NCBI GenBank assembly: GCA_947629515.1
Contig: CANRDY010000002.1
Span: 62,001-126,000, forward strand
Direction of reading: 5' to 3'
Length of the DNA stretch: 64,000 nt
Source: an uncultured Clostridia bacterium
GTDB lineage: Bacteria; Bacillota; Clostridia; Christensenellales; Borkfalkiaceae
Shown piece by piece: positions 34,955 to 43,449 of this stretch. A program made the translations under genes and the position numbers. Under the pieces are notes generated by a model. It was not told where the DNA came from. It ran no database searches and worked only from the letters and a program-made list of their open reading frames with translations. The stretch's first letter is position 1, and every line of letters begins with the position of its first letter.

Positions 34955-35416
34955 TTACGTGTTCTCGTGCTTTTGCATAACTTCGGTAATGAACTGTTGA
35001 GCGGCTTCGAAGTCGTCCATGTCGGGGTGTCCCTTGGCAATGCCGCCGACAAGCGCGAATATGAACCACTTGCAAAGACCTTTACAACCCGAACTGCCCA
35101 AAACTCTTTTGTTCTTGCTTTCGATAACTTTAACAAAATCGGCGTTGTATTTTTCGGGTTTGCCCGTGCCGCTCGTCGAGAACACAAAGGCGTCTTGCTG
35201 TTTATCGCTCATATTTTTGGCAAATTTTACGATATCCGAACCGAATTTTCCCGCATAAATACCGCTGCAAAAACCAATTAAGTCGTAGTCGTCGGTGTTG
35301 TATTCACCGATATTCTCGATATCGGCTATCACCGCGGGGGCTACTTCCGCCATGGCTTCGGCGATCTGTCGGGTGTTTTGACGGTGCGAAGAATTAACGA
35401 TAATCAAAATTTTCAT
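34955..35416 (-). CDS. Flavodoxin-like protein
   Basis: 153 residues with a flavodoxin fold. The first strand and FMN phosphate loop are ILIIVNSSHRQNTRQIA, followed by YDLIGFCSGIYAGKFG and FSTSGTGKPEKY, which match the two FMN-facing loops of flavodoxin-family proteins. It probably carries electrons or senses redox state in the cytoplasm. A Cys-containing stretch (GSSGCKGLCKW near residue 108) is a feature of some flavodoxin domains in Firmicutes. It starts 1 bp after the stop of the membrane PadR gene, so the two form an operon. Confidence 0.82.
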   Translation of the reverse strand: MKILIIVNSSHRQNTRQIAEAMAEVAPAVIADIENIGEYNTDDYDLIGFCSGIYAGKFGSDIVKFAKNMSDKQQDAFVFSTSGTGKPEKYNADFVKVIESKNKRVLGSSGCKGLCKWFIFALVGGIAKGHPDMDDFEAAQQFITEVMQKHENT

Positions 35417-35417
35417 G

Positions 35418-36962
35418 TTATTTGCTCATCAGATAGAAGATTCCCGCAAAAGCAGGTATGTTCAACGCTACGAAGCAGGGAATGACGATTTTTGCCATTA
35501 TGTCGCCCGCGCTGTTGAAGTTGACGTTGAGTATGAACGAAACCACAAAGATTATAAGAACCGCAAATATTGCCGTTATTATCGAAGCCGTAACGTAGAC
35601 GAGGGAAGTGGGCTTTCGCGAACTCTTGCCGATATCCGTGTAGCAGAGAACGCCGAAGAGGAGAAGTTGTGCGCACGCAATTGCAAAAATCACAAAGCCG
35701 TAAGTCAGATCCACGCCGAGGTCGTCGCGGAATATAAGGCAAAGCGCAAATTCAAGCATCATCACAACAAAGATTATGAGCGAGCACTTGAACATAGTCG
35801 CCCCGCGGTTGTAACGCTTTCTGCGCGTTCCCGTGCCCTCGTAAACCGAAGTTCCGACGGCTAAGTCGTCCTTGTCGGTCATCGCGTCCGCGTCGTTGAC
35901 TCTCACCGTGCGCACGTTTGTAACGGGCGCGGGCTTGGGGGAAGCAGGCGCGGCGGGTCTTGCGTGGGCGGTTTCGGCGGCTGGAGCAGTGGCGGCAGCG
36001 GGTCGGAAGGTGCGCGCATACAGATTATTTACGATATTCTTGTAATCGCGCTCGGCTTCGGGCTTGCTTATGTAAATAAGCCCGTCCGTTTCCATGCCGT
36101 CGGCGTAGGGCTGATCCTCGGGTTCGGGCGCAGTGGGTTGCACAGGCTCGGAAATAAGCCTTAAATAATTCTCGTGCGCCCTTCTGCGTTCTTCGTCGTC
36201 CGCGGGCGTTTCGGGAGCTTGCTCAACGACCGTCTCTTCCGCGACCTCGTCAACGAATTCCTCGGGTTGAATTTCAGCCGTCTGTTGTTCGGGTTGTGTT
36301 TCGGCTGTTTGAACCGATGATTCGGGTTGAGGCTCGCCCCCGTCGGGTTCGCTTCCGTTGTTTTCGGCGGGAGTTATAACCGTTTCGGTTGCGGGTCGAT
36401 TAACTATTTCGACGACCTGACTTGTTTCGGGTTCGTCGTAGACCACCTCGCGCCCGCTGTCCGCATCGTCCTCTTTGGGAACGGGCACGCGCGATGTGGT
36501 GACTTTAAGTATCTTAAAATCGACGGGAGTGGGAGCGGGTTGCGAAAAGTCGAAGTTCTTATCCGAAATAAGGCTGTCGATGACCGTTCGGGAATATTCC
36601 CACTCGGCTTGGTTGCGTTCGGTAATTTCTCTGCCGCTGTCCGTCAAGGTGTAATATTTACGTCTGCCGCCCTGCGAAACCTCGTCGGTCTTCCAATAGG
36701 CGTTTATGTAGCCTTGGCTTTCGAGCCTCTTCAACGCGCTGTACAAAGTGGGCTGTTTAAGCGAATACTGCCCGTGGCTTTTCGCCTCGATCTCTTCGAT
36801 TATCTCATAGCCGTATTTGTCTCGTTCGTAAAGAGTACGGAGAATTATTGTGTTAATATGCCCGCGGATAAGATCGCTGCTTATGGCGGATTTGTTTTCT
36901 GATTCCTGCTGTTCGGAGCTTTCGTCGTCGTTCCGGGCGGAATCGTTCAGTTCTTCGTCCAT
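35418..36962 (-). CDS. PadR-type regulator fused to a four-helix membrane domain
   Basis: 514 residues. Near residues 30-135 lies a PadR winged helix (ILRTLYERDKYGYEIIEEIE, LKQPTLYSALKRLESQGYI, GGRRKYYTLTDSGRE). A 240-residue acidic, Pro/Glu/Thr-rich linker follows. The last 130 residues form four membrane helices (LIIFVVMMLEFALCLIF, FVIFAIACAQLLLFGVL, ITAIFAVLIIFVVSFIL, VIPCFVALNIPAFAGIFYLM). Most PadR proteins are soluble and 100-200 residues. This one should bind DNA while anchored in the membrane. It has its own consensus promoter with a possible autoregulatory dyad and a GGAGG site, and is followed by a flavodoxin gene. The signal it senses is unknown. Confidence 0.85.
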   Translation of the reverse strand: MDEELNDSARNDDESSEQQESENKSAISSDLIRGHINTIILRTLYERDKYGYEIIEEIEAKSHGQYSLKQPTLYSALKRLESQGYINAYWKTDEVSQGGRRKYYTLTDSGREITERNQAEWEYSRTVIDSLISDKNFDFSQPAPTPVDFKILKVTTSRVPVPKEDDADSGREVVYDEPETSQVVEIVNRPATETVITPAENNGSEPDGGEPQPESSVQTAETQPEQQTAEIQPEEFVDEVAEETVVEQAPETPADDEERRRAHENYLRLISEPVQPTAPEPEDQPYADGMETDGLIYISKPEAERDYKNIVNNLYARTFRPAAATAPAAETAHARPAAPASPKPAPVTNVRTVRVNDADAMTDKDDLAVGTSVYEGTGTRRKRYNRGATMFKCSLIIFVVMMLEFALCLIFRDDLGVDLTYGFVIFAIACAQLLLFGVLCYTDIGKSSRKPTSLVYVTASIITAIFAVLIIFVVSFILNVNFNSAGDIMAKIVIPCFVALNIPAFAGIFYLMSK

Positions 36963-36990
36963 TATCGTTTTTCCTCCGTAATTTTATTTT

Positions 36991-37019
36991 ATTATAGCAC
37001 TAATGACCATTTATGTCAA
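36991..37019 (-). promoter_or_regulatory. Consensus promoter of the membrane PadR gene with operator-like dyad
   Basis: On the minus strand TTGACA (37014-37019), 17 nt, TATAAT (36991-36996). The dyad TGAC-N7-GTCA (37004-37018) overlaps the -35 and spacer. This is a natural place for autoregulation by the PadR protein. Confidence 0.8.
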
Positions 37020-37080
37020 TATTTTGGAGATATAAAAAGTACTATGTCACACATAATTTAATGTTTTTTACGTCGAACAA

Positions 37081-37109
37081 TAGACTTTTTATCGCATATA
37101 TGATAAAAT
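37081..37109 (+). promoter_or_regulatory. Probable promoter of the thioesterase gene
   Basis: TAGACT (37081-37086), 17 nt, TAAAAT (37104-37109), about 30 bp before the ATG. The -35 matches 4/6. Confidence 0.5.
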
Positions 37110-37138
37110 AAATAAAATTATTGTTTTGGTGAACGCAC

Positions 37139-37903
37139 ATGTACAAGCATATCAAAAATTACGAAATACGCTACACCGACTGCGACGTGTTCAACGCCTT
37201 AAAACCCTCGTCGCTGCTTTCGATGATGGAAGAGTCGGCTTGCCTTTCCGCCGACGAACTCGGGTTCGGGTACGACGTTATAACGCCGCTCAGAATGGGG
37301 TTCATTCTCGTCAATTGGTACATCGAACTCTACAAGCCCTTAAAGCTCGGCGACAAAGTTGAAATTCACACGTGGCCGCTCAAACCCGCTCACCTGATAT
37401 TTTTCAGAGATTTCGTGATATATTGCGGCGGCGAAAAAGTCGGCGTTTGCGTAACGCGTTGGTGCATGATAAGTCTCGACGACTTTTCGATGTTGCCCAC
37501 TTCGAGATTTTTCAAAGAGGGAGATTTCGACAATTACAACACGCAAAGGTGCGTAGAGTTCAACAGCTGGAAAATACCTTCGGCATACAAAATGCTCGAA
37601 GAAGGATCGAACGCCGCCGACGGGTGCGCCTATTCCCGCGCGGTGTCGCTCTCCGATTACGACCACTATTTCCACATGAACAACACTAAGTACGCCGATT
37701 ACCTTTTAGACGTGTTTTCGCTTGAAGAGTTGCGCGGCAAATTTATCAGCAAACTGCAAATCACATACGTAAAGCAGTGCAAATTGGGCGAAAAACTCTA
37801 TTTTTACAAGGTATTTAAGGACGGCGCGTACTTCGTTGAGGGAATGGTCAACGGCGAATCTCGCGTTCTGTTTAAGGTCGAACTTTCGGATATTAAGCAA
37901 TAA
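37139..37903 (+). CDS. Acyl-ACP thioesterase
   Basis: 254 residues, the length of bacterial acyl-ACP thioesterases with two hotdog domains. The first domain starts YEIRYTDCDVFNALKPSSLLSMMEE and contains GFILVNWYIELY. The second contains the catalytic-region motif SDYDHYFHMNNTKYADYLLD near residue 175, with the Asp, Asn and His expected in this family. It releases free fatty acid from acyl carrier protein in the cytoplasm. GGTG lies 8 nt upstream of the ATG. It is followed by a repeat block leading into the next gene. Confidence 0.88.
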   Translation: MYKHIKNYEIRYTDCDVFNALKPSSLLSMMEESACLSADELGFGYDVITPLRMGFILVNWYIELYKPLKLGDKVEIHTWPLKPAHLIFFRDFVIYCGGEKVGVCVTRWCMISLDDFSMLPTSRFFKEGDFDNYNTQRCVEFNSWKIPSAYKMLEEGSNAADGCAYSRAVSLSDYDHYFHMNNTKYADYLLDVFSLEELRGKFISKLQITYVKQCKLGEKLYFYKVFKDGAYFVEGMVNGESRVLFKVELSDIKQ

Positions 37904-37913
37904 CTAATATTAT

Positions 37914-37980
37914 TAATGTCGGTTTTACATTAATACATAATGTCATTTTACATTAAGAAATAATGGCGGTTTTACATGAG
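37914..37980. repeat. Three 23-24 bp repeats running into the next start codon
   Basis: Units begin at 37914, 37938 and 37961 with TAATG(T/G)C, then (G/A)(G/T)TTTTACAT. The third copy supplies the ACATG that contains the start codon at 37976. No Shine-Dalgarno site is visible in the block. Confidence 0.75.
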
Positions 37981-38614
37981 ATATAAGTACGAAATTATCA
38001 GAACACCCCGCAAGGGTATTTCCGTGTCAATTACCAACGAGAACAAAATCACCGTGCGCTGTCCGTGGAGCATGCATATCGAAGAAGTTGAAGCCTTCCT
38101 CGACAGCAAAACCCTTTGGATAGAAAAGGTGGTCACCCGTAACGCCGCCCGTCTTGCGTTGAACGACGACGTTGTGGAGCACAAAAAAGTGTACGTCGAG
38201 GGCAAAAAACTTCCGCTTGTAATCGGCGATAAAAACCAGATAACCGCCGAAGCCGTTTATGTCAAAAAGCTCGACGACCTCGAAAAAGTGTACAAAGAAA
38301 AATTCCAAGAGGGGCTTAACGTCTCGGTCAAAGCTCTTTCGGAGCTTACGCTTCTCACGCCCGCAAGCGTTTCGATAAAGGGCTACAAGGGGCGGTGGGG
38401 GTGTTGCGATACGCGCAACAATCTCATTTTCAACTACATGCTCTTTATGCTTCCGCCCGAAATTCAGCGTTACGTCATCGTCCACGAGCTGTGTCACACG
38501 CTCTGCCACAACCACTCCGCGGCGTTCTGGAAGCTCGTTTCGGACTACGTTCCCAACTACAAAAAACTGCGTTCGGCTCTGCGCGAGTATGACTTTTTGA
38601 CTTCGCTCTATTGA
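37976..38614 (+). CDS. YgjP/DUF45-type zinc metallopeptidase
   Basis: 212 residues. The metal site is HELCHTLCHNHSAAFW near residue 166, the HExxH-x5-H pattern of the YgjP-like (DUF45) family, preceded by GRWGCCDTRNNLIFNYML, where most members have RWGSC. It has no signal peptide or membrane helix, so it should be cytoplasmic. Substrates of this family are not established. It starts within the last copy of an upstream repeat, so its start region lacks a normal ribosome binding site. A 397-bp spacer follows. Confidence 0.85.
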   Translation: MRYKYEIIRTPRKGISVSITNENKITVRCPWSMHIEEVEAFLDSKTLWIEKVVTRNAARLALNDDVVEHKKVYVEGKKLPLVIGDKNQITAEAVYVKKLDDLEKVYKEKFQEGLNVSVKALSELTLLTPASVSIKGYKGRWGCCDTRNNLIFNYMLFMLPPEIQRYVIVHELCHTLCHNHSAAFWKLVSDYVPNYKKLRSALREYDFLTSLY

Positions 38615-38930
38615 GTTTTGATTATTTTTTTCGAACCGTGCGTTTTGCGAACCTTATCACGGCGTTTGCGGTAATTTTTGAAAAACAACGTTCAACCGCG
38701 TTTTGATTGAACGTTTAACCAAGCTTTCAGTCGAGCAACTGACCGCGTTTTAGATCGAACGTTCACGCGTTTGCCCGTGTGATAAACACTGTAATTTCAC
38801 CGTTCTTTCCGCGCAACCGGTTCAAAACATAATTATACAAAAACCCATAGTATAATCGAATATTAATTCACTATTTTCAAAATACTGAAATTTTATACAA
38901 AACTTCATCTTTTAAAAATTAAATTTGTAT

Positions 38931-38957
38931 GCGTATTTGCTTGACTTGCAAATACGC
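38931..38957. promoter_or_regulatory. Inverted repeat around the -35 box of the arginine operon
   Basis: GCGTATTTGC, 7 nt, GCAAATACGC: perfect 10-bp arms, with the -35 box at the centre. A dimeric repressor bound here would block RNA polymerase. It does not look like the TGAATWWWWATTCA-type ARG box. Confidence 0.75.
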
Positions 38958-38969
38958 TTGTTATATAAT
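38941..38969 (+). promoter_or_regulatory. Promoter of the arginine operon
   Basis: TTGACT (38941-38946), 17 nt, TATAAT (38964-38969), one mismatch to consensus. It drives argG and probably everything to thiI. Confidence 0.85.
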
Positions 38970-39011
38970 TTCATAGGTTTAGGAAAATAACATATCAAAG
39001 GAAGTAACAAA

Positions 39012-40232
39012 GTGGAAAAGAAGATCAAAAAAATTGTTCTTGCATACTCGGGCGGGCTTGATACCTCAATTATCATTCCCTGGCTCAAAGAAAATTACGA
39101 GGGTTGCGAGGTGATTGCCGTTTCGGGCGACGTAGGTCAAACGACCGAACTCGAAGGGCTTGAAGAAAAGGCAAAGAAGACGGGAGCTTCGAAGCTCTAT
39201 GTGCTCGACCTCAAAAAGGAATTTATCGAAGATTATATCTATCCTACGATGAAAGCGGGCGCGGTCTACGAAAATAAGTATCTTTTGGGCACTTCGTTCG
39301 CGCGTCCCGTAATCGCAAAGAGGATAGTCGAAATAGCAAAGGCGGAGGGCGCAGACGCTATCTGCCACGGTTGCACGGGTAAGGGTAACGATCAGGTCAG
39401 GTTCGAACTGACGATAAAGGCGTTCGCACCCGAAATGAAGATAATTGCGCCGTGGAGAATTTGGGACATAAAGAGCCGCGACGAGGAAATAGACTACGCC
39501 GAGGCACACAACATTCCCCTCAAAATCAACAGAGAAACCAATTATTCCAAAGATAAGAACCTTTGGCACCTTTCGCACGAGGGGCTTGACCTTGAAGACC
39601 CCGCAAACGAACCCGATTACGACAAGATCTGCGAGCTTGGCGTTTCGCCGTGGAAAGCTCCCGACAAGCCCACTTATATAACCATTCATTTTGAAAAGGG
39701 TATTCCCACCGCGATCGACGGCAAAAAAATGGACAGCGTGTCGCTCATTGAAAAACTCAACGAAGTTGGCGGTGCGAACGGCGTTGGACTTGTTGACTTG
39801 GTCGAAAACAGACTTGTGGGAATGAAGAGCAGGGGCGTATACGAAACCCCCGGCGGCACTATTTTGTACGCCGCGCACGAGTTGCTCGAATCTATCTGCC
39901 TTGATAAGGCGACCCAGCACTACAAGCAGATAATTGCCATAAAGTACGGCGAAATGGTTTACGACGGTCAGTGGTTCACGCCCTTGCGCGAAGCTCTCGA
40001 CGCGTTTGTCGACAAAACGCAGGAGACCGTGACGGGCGACGTTAAGCTGAAAATCTACAAGGGCAACGTAATGAACGCGGGAATTACCTCGCCTTATTCG
40101 CTTTACAGCGAGGACATAGCCACGTTCGGCGAGGACCATTGCTACGATCAGAGCGATTCGCAGGGCTTCATCAACCTCTTCGGACTTCCCATAAAAGTCA
40201 AAGCGTTGCTCGATCAAAAAAAGTTGAAGTAA
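39012..40232 (+). CDS. argG: Argininosuccinate synthase
   Basis: 406 residues from GTG, with AAAGGAAG upstream. It condenses citrulline and aspartate with ATP. The PP-loop [16 protein letters not shown] near residue 10 and the conserved [16 protein letters not shown] near 117 identify it; [18 protein letters not shown] and [13 protein letters not shown] also match the family. It is the first gene of the arginine operon and uses citrulline made by ArgF further downstream. No argH is present in the window. Confidence 0.97.
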   Translation: MEKKIKKIVLAYSGGLDTSIIIPWLKENYEGCEVIAVSGDVGQTTELEGLEEKAKKTGASKLYVLDLKKEFIEDYIYPTMKAGAVYENKYLLGTSFARPVIAKRIVEIAKAEGADAICHGCTGKGNDQVRFELTIKAFAPEMKIIAPWRIWDIKSRDEEIDYAEAHNIPLKINRETNYSKDKNLWHLSHEGLDLEDPANEPDYDKICELGVSPWKAPDKPTYITIHFEKGIPTAIDGKKMDSVSLIEKLNEVGGANGVGLVDLVENRLVGMKSRGVYETPGGTILYAAHELLESICLDKATQHYKQIIAIKYGEMVYDGQWFTPLREALDAFVDKTQETVTGDVKLKIYKGNVMNAGITSPYSLYSEDIATFGEDHCYDQSDSQGFINLFGLPIKVKALLDQKKLK

Positions 40233-40233
40233 A

Positions 40234-41163
40234 ATGTACAACGTTTTTATAGACGGCAAAGAGGGGACTACGGGCTTACAGATTTACGATCGCCTCTCAA
40301 AGCGTGACGACGTAAATCTTATGACCCTCCCCGAAGAGCAGAGAAAGGACGTAAATGCAAGAGCCGAATGTCTGAACAGCGCAGATATTTGCTTTTTGTG
40401 TTTGCCCGACGAAGCGGCTAAGGAATCGGTTTCGCTCGTTAAGAACCATAAAGTTAAAATTATCGACGCTTCGACGGCGCACAGAACCAACCCTCAGTGG
40501 GTGTACGGCTTCCCCGAGCTTTCAGATAAAAGACGTTCGGAAATAGCTTCGGCAAACAGAGTGGCGAACCCCGGCTGCTATGCGACGGGATTTATATCGA
40601 TAGTTGCCCCGCTCGTGCGCGGAGGGATAGTTTCAGACGATTATCCTTTCACCGCACACGGAATTTCGGGATATTCGGGCGCGGGGAAAAAGGGAATTGT
40701 GCAGTACGAAAAGGGCGGCGACGAGTTGTTGAAGTCGCCGAGGGAGTACGCCATCAACCTTTCGCACAAGCACTTGCCCGAAATGCAGAGGGAGTGCGGG
40801 CTTAAATACGCTCCCGTGTTCACCCCGTTCGTCTGCAATTATTACTGCGGAATGACGGTGACCGTTCCCATCATAAAGCGGTTAATGGCAAAAAAACTGT
40901 CGGTAAATGAGCTTAGAAGCTATTTTGCAGAGTACTATGTCACGCAGAACTTTATAAAAATAGCATCGGAAGAACAAACTCCCGCCTTTATTGCCGCCAA
41001 CGAGCTTGCGGGCACGAATATGCTGAAAATATATTTGGGCGGTAACGAAGAGCAGTTATTTGTTGCCGCTGTGCTCGATAACCTCGGCAAGGGCGCGTCG
41101 GGAGCGGCGGTTCAGAATATGAACATAATGCTCGGGCTTGACGAGCGTATCTCGCTTTTATAA
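40234..41163 (+). CDS. argC: N-acetyl-gamma-glutamyl-phosphate reductase (type 2)
   Basis: 309 residues, the shorter type 2 form. It reduces N-acetylglutamyl phosphate with NADPH. The N-terminal dinucleotide site reads FIDGKEGTTGLQI, the catalytic cysteine is in NPGCYATGF near residue 112, and the HGISGYSGAGKKG loop near 148 is typical. Start ATG lies 1 bp after the argG stop. A 166-bp spacer with short direct repeats separates it from argJ. Confidence 0.95.
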   Translation: MYNVFIDGKEGTTGLQIYDRLSKRDDVNLMTLPEEQRKDVNARAECLNSADICFLCLPDEAAKESVSLVKNHKVKIIDASTAHRTNPQWVYGFPELSDKRRSEIASANRVANPGCYATGFISIVAPLVRGGIVSDDYPFTAHGISGYSGAGKKGIVQYEKGGDELLKSPREYAINLSHKHLPEMQRECGLKYAPVFTPFVCNYYCGMTVTVPIIKRLMAKKLSVNELRSYFAEYYVTQNFIKIASEEQTPAFIAANELAGTNMLKIYLGGNEEQLFVAAVLDNLGKGASGAAVQNMNIMLGLDERISLL

Positions 41164-41329
41164 ATAATAATTTTGCATAAGCGCGCCGCGCTCAAACATT
41201 GCCGTAATGAGTTCGCAAAGCATAAGCGCGCAAGCGGCTAAATAGCAATCAAATATTTACGAAGCACAAGCAAATTAAAGTAATTTTATAAGCAAATTAA
41301 AGCATTATTTAATACATTATAAATTTAAA
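41164..41329. repeat. argC-argJ spacer with short direct repeats
   Basis: Two copies of GCATAAGCGCG (41175-41185 and 41220-41230) and two of AAGCAAATTAAAG (41268-41280 and 41290-41302) occupy most of this 166-bp gap. There is no convincing promoter or terminator, so the operon probably reads through. Confidence 0.65.
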
Positions 41330-42556
41330 ATGAGTACAAAAACGATAAAAGAAGTAGCGGGCGGAGTATGCGCCCCTAAAGGATTTAAGGCGGCGGGCGT
41401 TCACTGCGGTATCCGCAAAAACAAGACAAAAAAGGACTTCGCGCTTATTGTCAGCGAAGTTCGCGCTTCCGCCGCGGGAGTTTACACGAGCAACCTTGTA
41501 AAAGGCGCGCCCGTCGTTGTCACGCGCGAGCACCTTAAAAACGGCTATGCTCAGGCGATAATCTGCAACAGCGGCAACGCCAACACCTGCAACGCAGACG
41601 GAATGGAAATAGCAAACGCCATGTGCGGGCTTGTCGAAAGGGTTTCGGGCATACCGTCGGACGACGTAATCGTCGCTTCGACGGGCGTTATAGGTCAAAA
41701 GCTCGATATCGCCCCCATGGAAGAGGGGATCGACAGCCTTTATGCAAGCCTCGGCGATAACAGTTCCGACGCAAACGAAGCAATTATGACCACCGACCTC
41801 GTTCCCAAGACTGTCGCAGTTGAGTTCACCCTCGGCGGAAAAATCTGCCGTATCGGGGCGATCGCAAAGGGCATAGGAATGGTTTGCCCCAACATGGCGA
41901 CGAATCTCATCTTTCTCACTTCTGACGTGAATATTTCGCCCGAACTGTTGCAAAAAACCCTTTCCGACGACGTTAAAGGTTCATTCAACATGATAAGCGT
42001 CGACGGCGATCAGTCTACAAACGACACCTGTTGCATAATGTGCAACGGTCTTGCGGGCAACGAAAGGCTTACCGAAGAGAGCGAGGACTATAAAACTTTC
42101 AAAAAGGCTCTCGCGTACTGCACTGTCAGGCTTTCCAAAATGATAGCCAAAGACGGCGAGGGCGCAACAAAGCTCATCGAATGCACGGTGAAGGGCGCAA
42201 AGAGCCTTAAAATGGCAAGGGTCGTTGCAAAGACTGTCATCAAGTCGTCGCTCGTAAAAGCCGCCGTTTTCGGCTCGGACGCCAATTGGGGAAGAGTGCT
42301 CTGCGCGATAGGTTATTCGGGCGAAGCCGTCGACCCGCAAACGATAGACGTCGACTTCAAATCCAAAAAAGGCGTACTTTCGGTGTGTCGCGGGGGCTTC
42401 GGTGTAGAATTTTCTGAAGATTTTGCTAAAATTGTGTTGTCTGAAAGCGAAATAAGTATTATAATAGATTTACACCTCGGCAAACAAAAGGCAGTTGCGT
42501 GGGGTTGCGACTTAACTTACGACTACGTTAAGATAAACGGAGATTACAGAACCTGA
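41330..42556 (+). CDS. argJ: Bifunctional glutamate N-acetyltransferase/ornithine acetyltransferase
   Basis: 408 residues. It recycles the acetyl group from N-acetylornithine to glutamate. The self-cleavage site is in VCPNMATNLIFLTSD near residue 188, where the threonine of AT becomes the catalytic N-terminus of the beta chain. Upstream NSGNANTC and GVIGQKLD, and downstream NDTCCIMCNG, match the family. Only an AT-rich stretch precedes the ATG. The stop shares a base with the argB ATG. Presence of ArgJ means the linear argE route is not needed. Confidence 0.95.
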   Translation: MSTKTIKEVAGGVCAPKGFKAAGVHCGIRKNKTKKDFALIVSEVRASAAGVYTSNLVKGAPVVVTREHLKNGYAQAIICNSGNANTCNADGMEIANAMCGLVERVSGIPSDDVIVASTGVIGQKLDIAPMEEGIDSLYASLGDNSSDANEAIMTTDLVPKTVAVEFTLGGKICRIGAIAKGIGMVCPNMATNLIFLTSDVNISPELLQKTLSDDVKGSFNMISVDGDQSTNDTCCIMCNGLAGNERLTEESEDYKTFKKALAYCTVRLSKMIAKDGEGATKLIECTVKGAKSLKMARVVAKTVIKSSLVKAAVFGSDANWGRVLCAIGYSGEAVDPQTIDVDFKSKKGVLSVCRGGFGVEFSEDFAKIVLSESEISIIIDLHLGKQKAVAWGCDLTYDYVKINGDYRT

Positions 42557-43404
42557 TGGACAAGAAGGAACAAGCCGAATTTCTGATAGAGGCGATGCCC
42601 TATATCAAAAAATATTTCAATAAGATACTCGTGGTAAAATACGGGGGCAACGCGATGATCGACGACGAACTCAAATCATCGGTCATGCGCGACCTTGTTG
42701 TGTTGAACCTTTTGGGTATCAAGGTCGTTCTCGTCCACGGCGGAGGACCCGAAATAACTCACACGCTCGACGCCATGGGGATAAAGTCGCAATTTGTCAA
42801 CGGCTTGCGTTATACCGATAAAGAGACGGCGGAAGTCGTGCGCATGGTTCTTGCGGGCAAGGTCAACAAATCGCTCGTCGACCTTTTGGAAATTAACGGC
42901 GGAAAAGCCGTCGGACTTTGCGGGCAAGACGGTCACATGTTGAAGTGCACAATGCAGAGCGAAGATTTGGGCTTTGTCGGCAAGATAATTTCGATAGATA
43001 CCAAGCTGGTATGCGATCTGTTGCAGCTCGGTTATATTCCCGTTATTTCAACCGTCGGTTACGACGACGAGGGCAACGTTTACAACGTCAACGCCGATAC
43101 GGCGGCGGCGGCGATAGCGGGAGCGTTGAACGCCGAAAGTCTTATTCTTATGACCGACATCAAGGGGCTGTTAAAGGACAAGGACGATCCTTCGAGCCTT
43201 ATCAAAAAGGTATATGTCTCCGATATTCCCGCACTCGTAAAAGAGGGGATAATATCGGGGGGAATGATCCCCAAAATCGAATGTTGCAAAGAGGCTATCC
43301 GCCGCGGAGTGAAAAAAGTGTTCATAACCGACGGACGCGTCGCCCATTCCATTTTGGTTGAAATATTGTCCGAAGACGGCAGCGGGACAATGTTTTTGAA
43401 TTGA
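42556..43404 (+). CDS. argB: Acetylglutamate kinase
   Basis: 282 residues. It phosphorylates N-acetylglutamate, the pathway's control point. Amino acid kinase motifs are LVVKYGGNAM near residue 26, LVHGGGPEI near 60 and a late GGMIPKIECC near 235. The N-terminal helix AEFLIEAMPYIKKYFNK is the extension found in arginine-sensitive hexameric enzymes, so feedback inhibition by arginine is likely. It overlaps argJ by one base. Confidence 0.96.
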   Translation: MDKKEQAEFLIEAMPYIKKYFNKILVVKYGGNAMIDDELKSSVMRDLVVLNLLGIKVVLVHGGGPEITHTLDAMGIKSQFVNGLRYTDKETAEVVRMVLAGKVNKSLVDLLEINGGKAVGLCGQDGHMLKCTMQSEDLGFVGKIISIDTKLVCDLLQLGYIPVISTVGYDDEGNVYNVNADTAAAAIAGALNAESLILMTDIKGLLKDKDDPSSLIKKVYVSDIPALVKEGIISGGMIPKIECCKEAIRRGVKKVFITDGRVAHSILVEILSEDGSGTMFLN

Positions 43405-43449
43405 CTGATTTCTTTTGCAAATCAGTCTTTTATTTAGTAAGGAGAGCAA

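Larger units (their letters stand above)
38615..39011. other. 397-bp intergenic region upstream of the arginine operon
   Basis: No gene is seen. The first 200 bp contain degenerate GAACGTT/GTTCAA motifs, including two 23-24 bp imperfect copies starting ACCGCGTTTT (38695-38717 and 38742-38765). The next 100 bp are AT-rich without structure I can name. The last 80 bp hold the argG promoter and its inverted repeat. I see no riboswitch or clear terminator for the preceding gene. Confidence 0.7.

Noticed and set aside
37914-37980. Possible CRISPR or attachment site
   Set aside because: The block is a plain tandem repeat with a 23-24 bp period and no spacers; no integrase is nearby.
39066-40259. 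397-codon minus-strand frame opposite argG
   Set aside because: argG is certain on the plus strand. The antisense frame has no family likeness.
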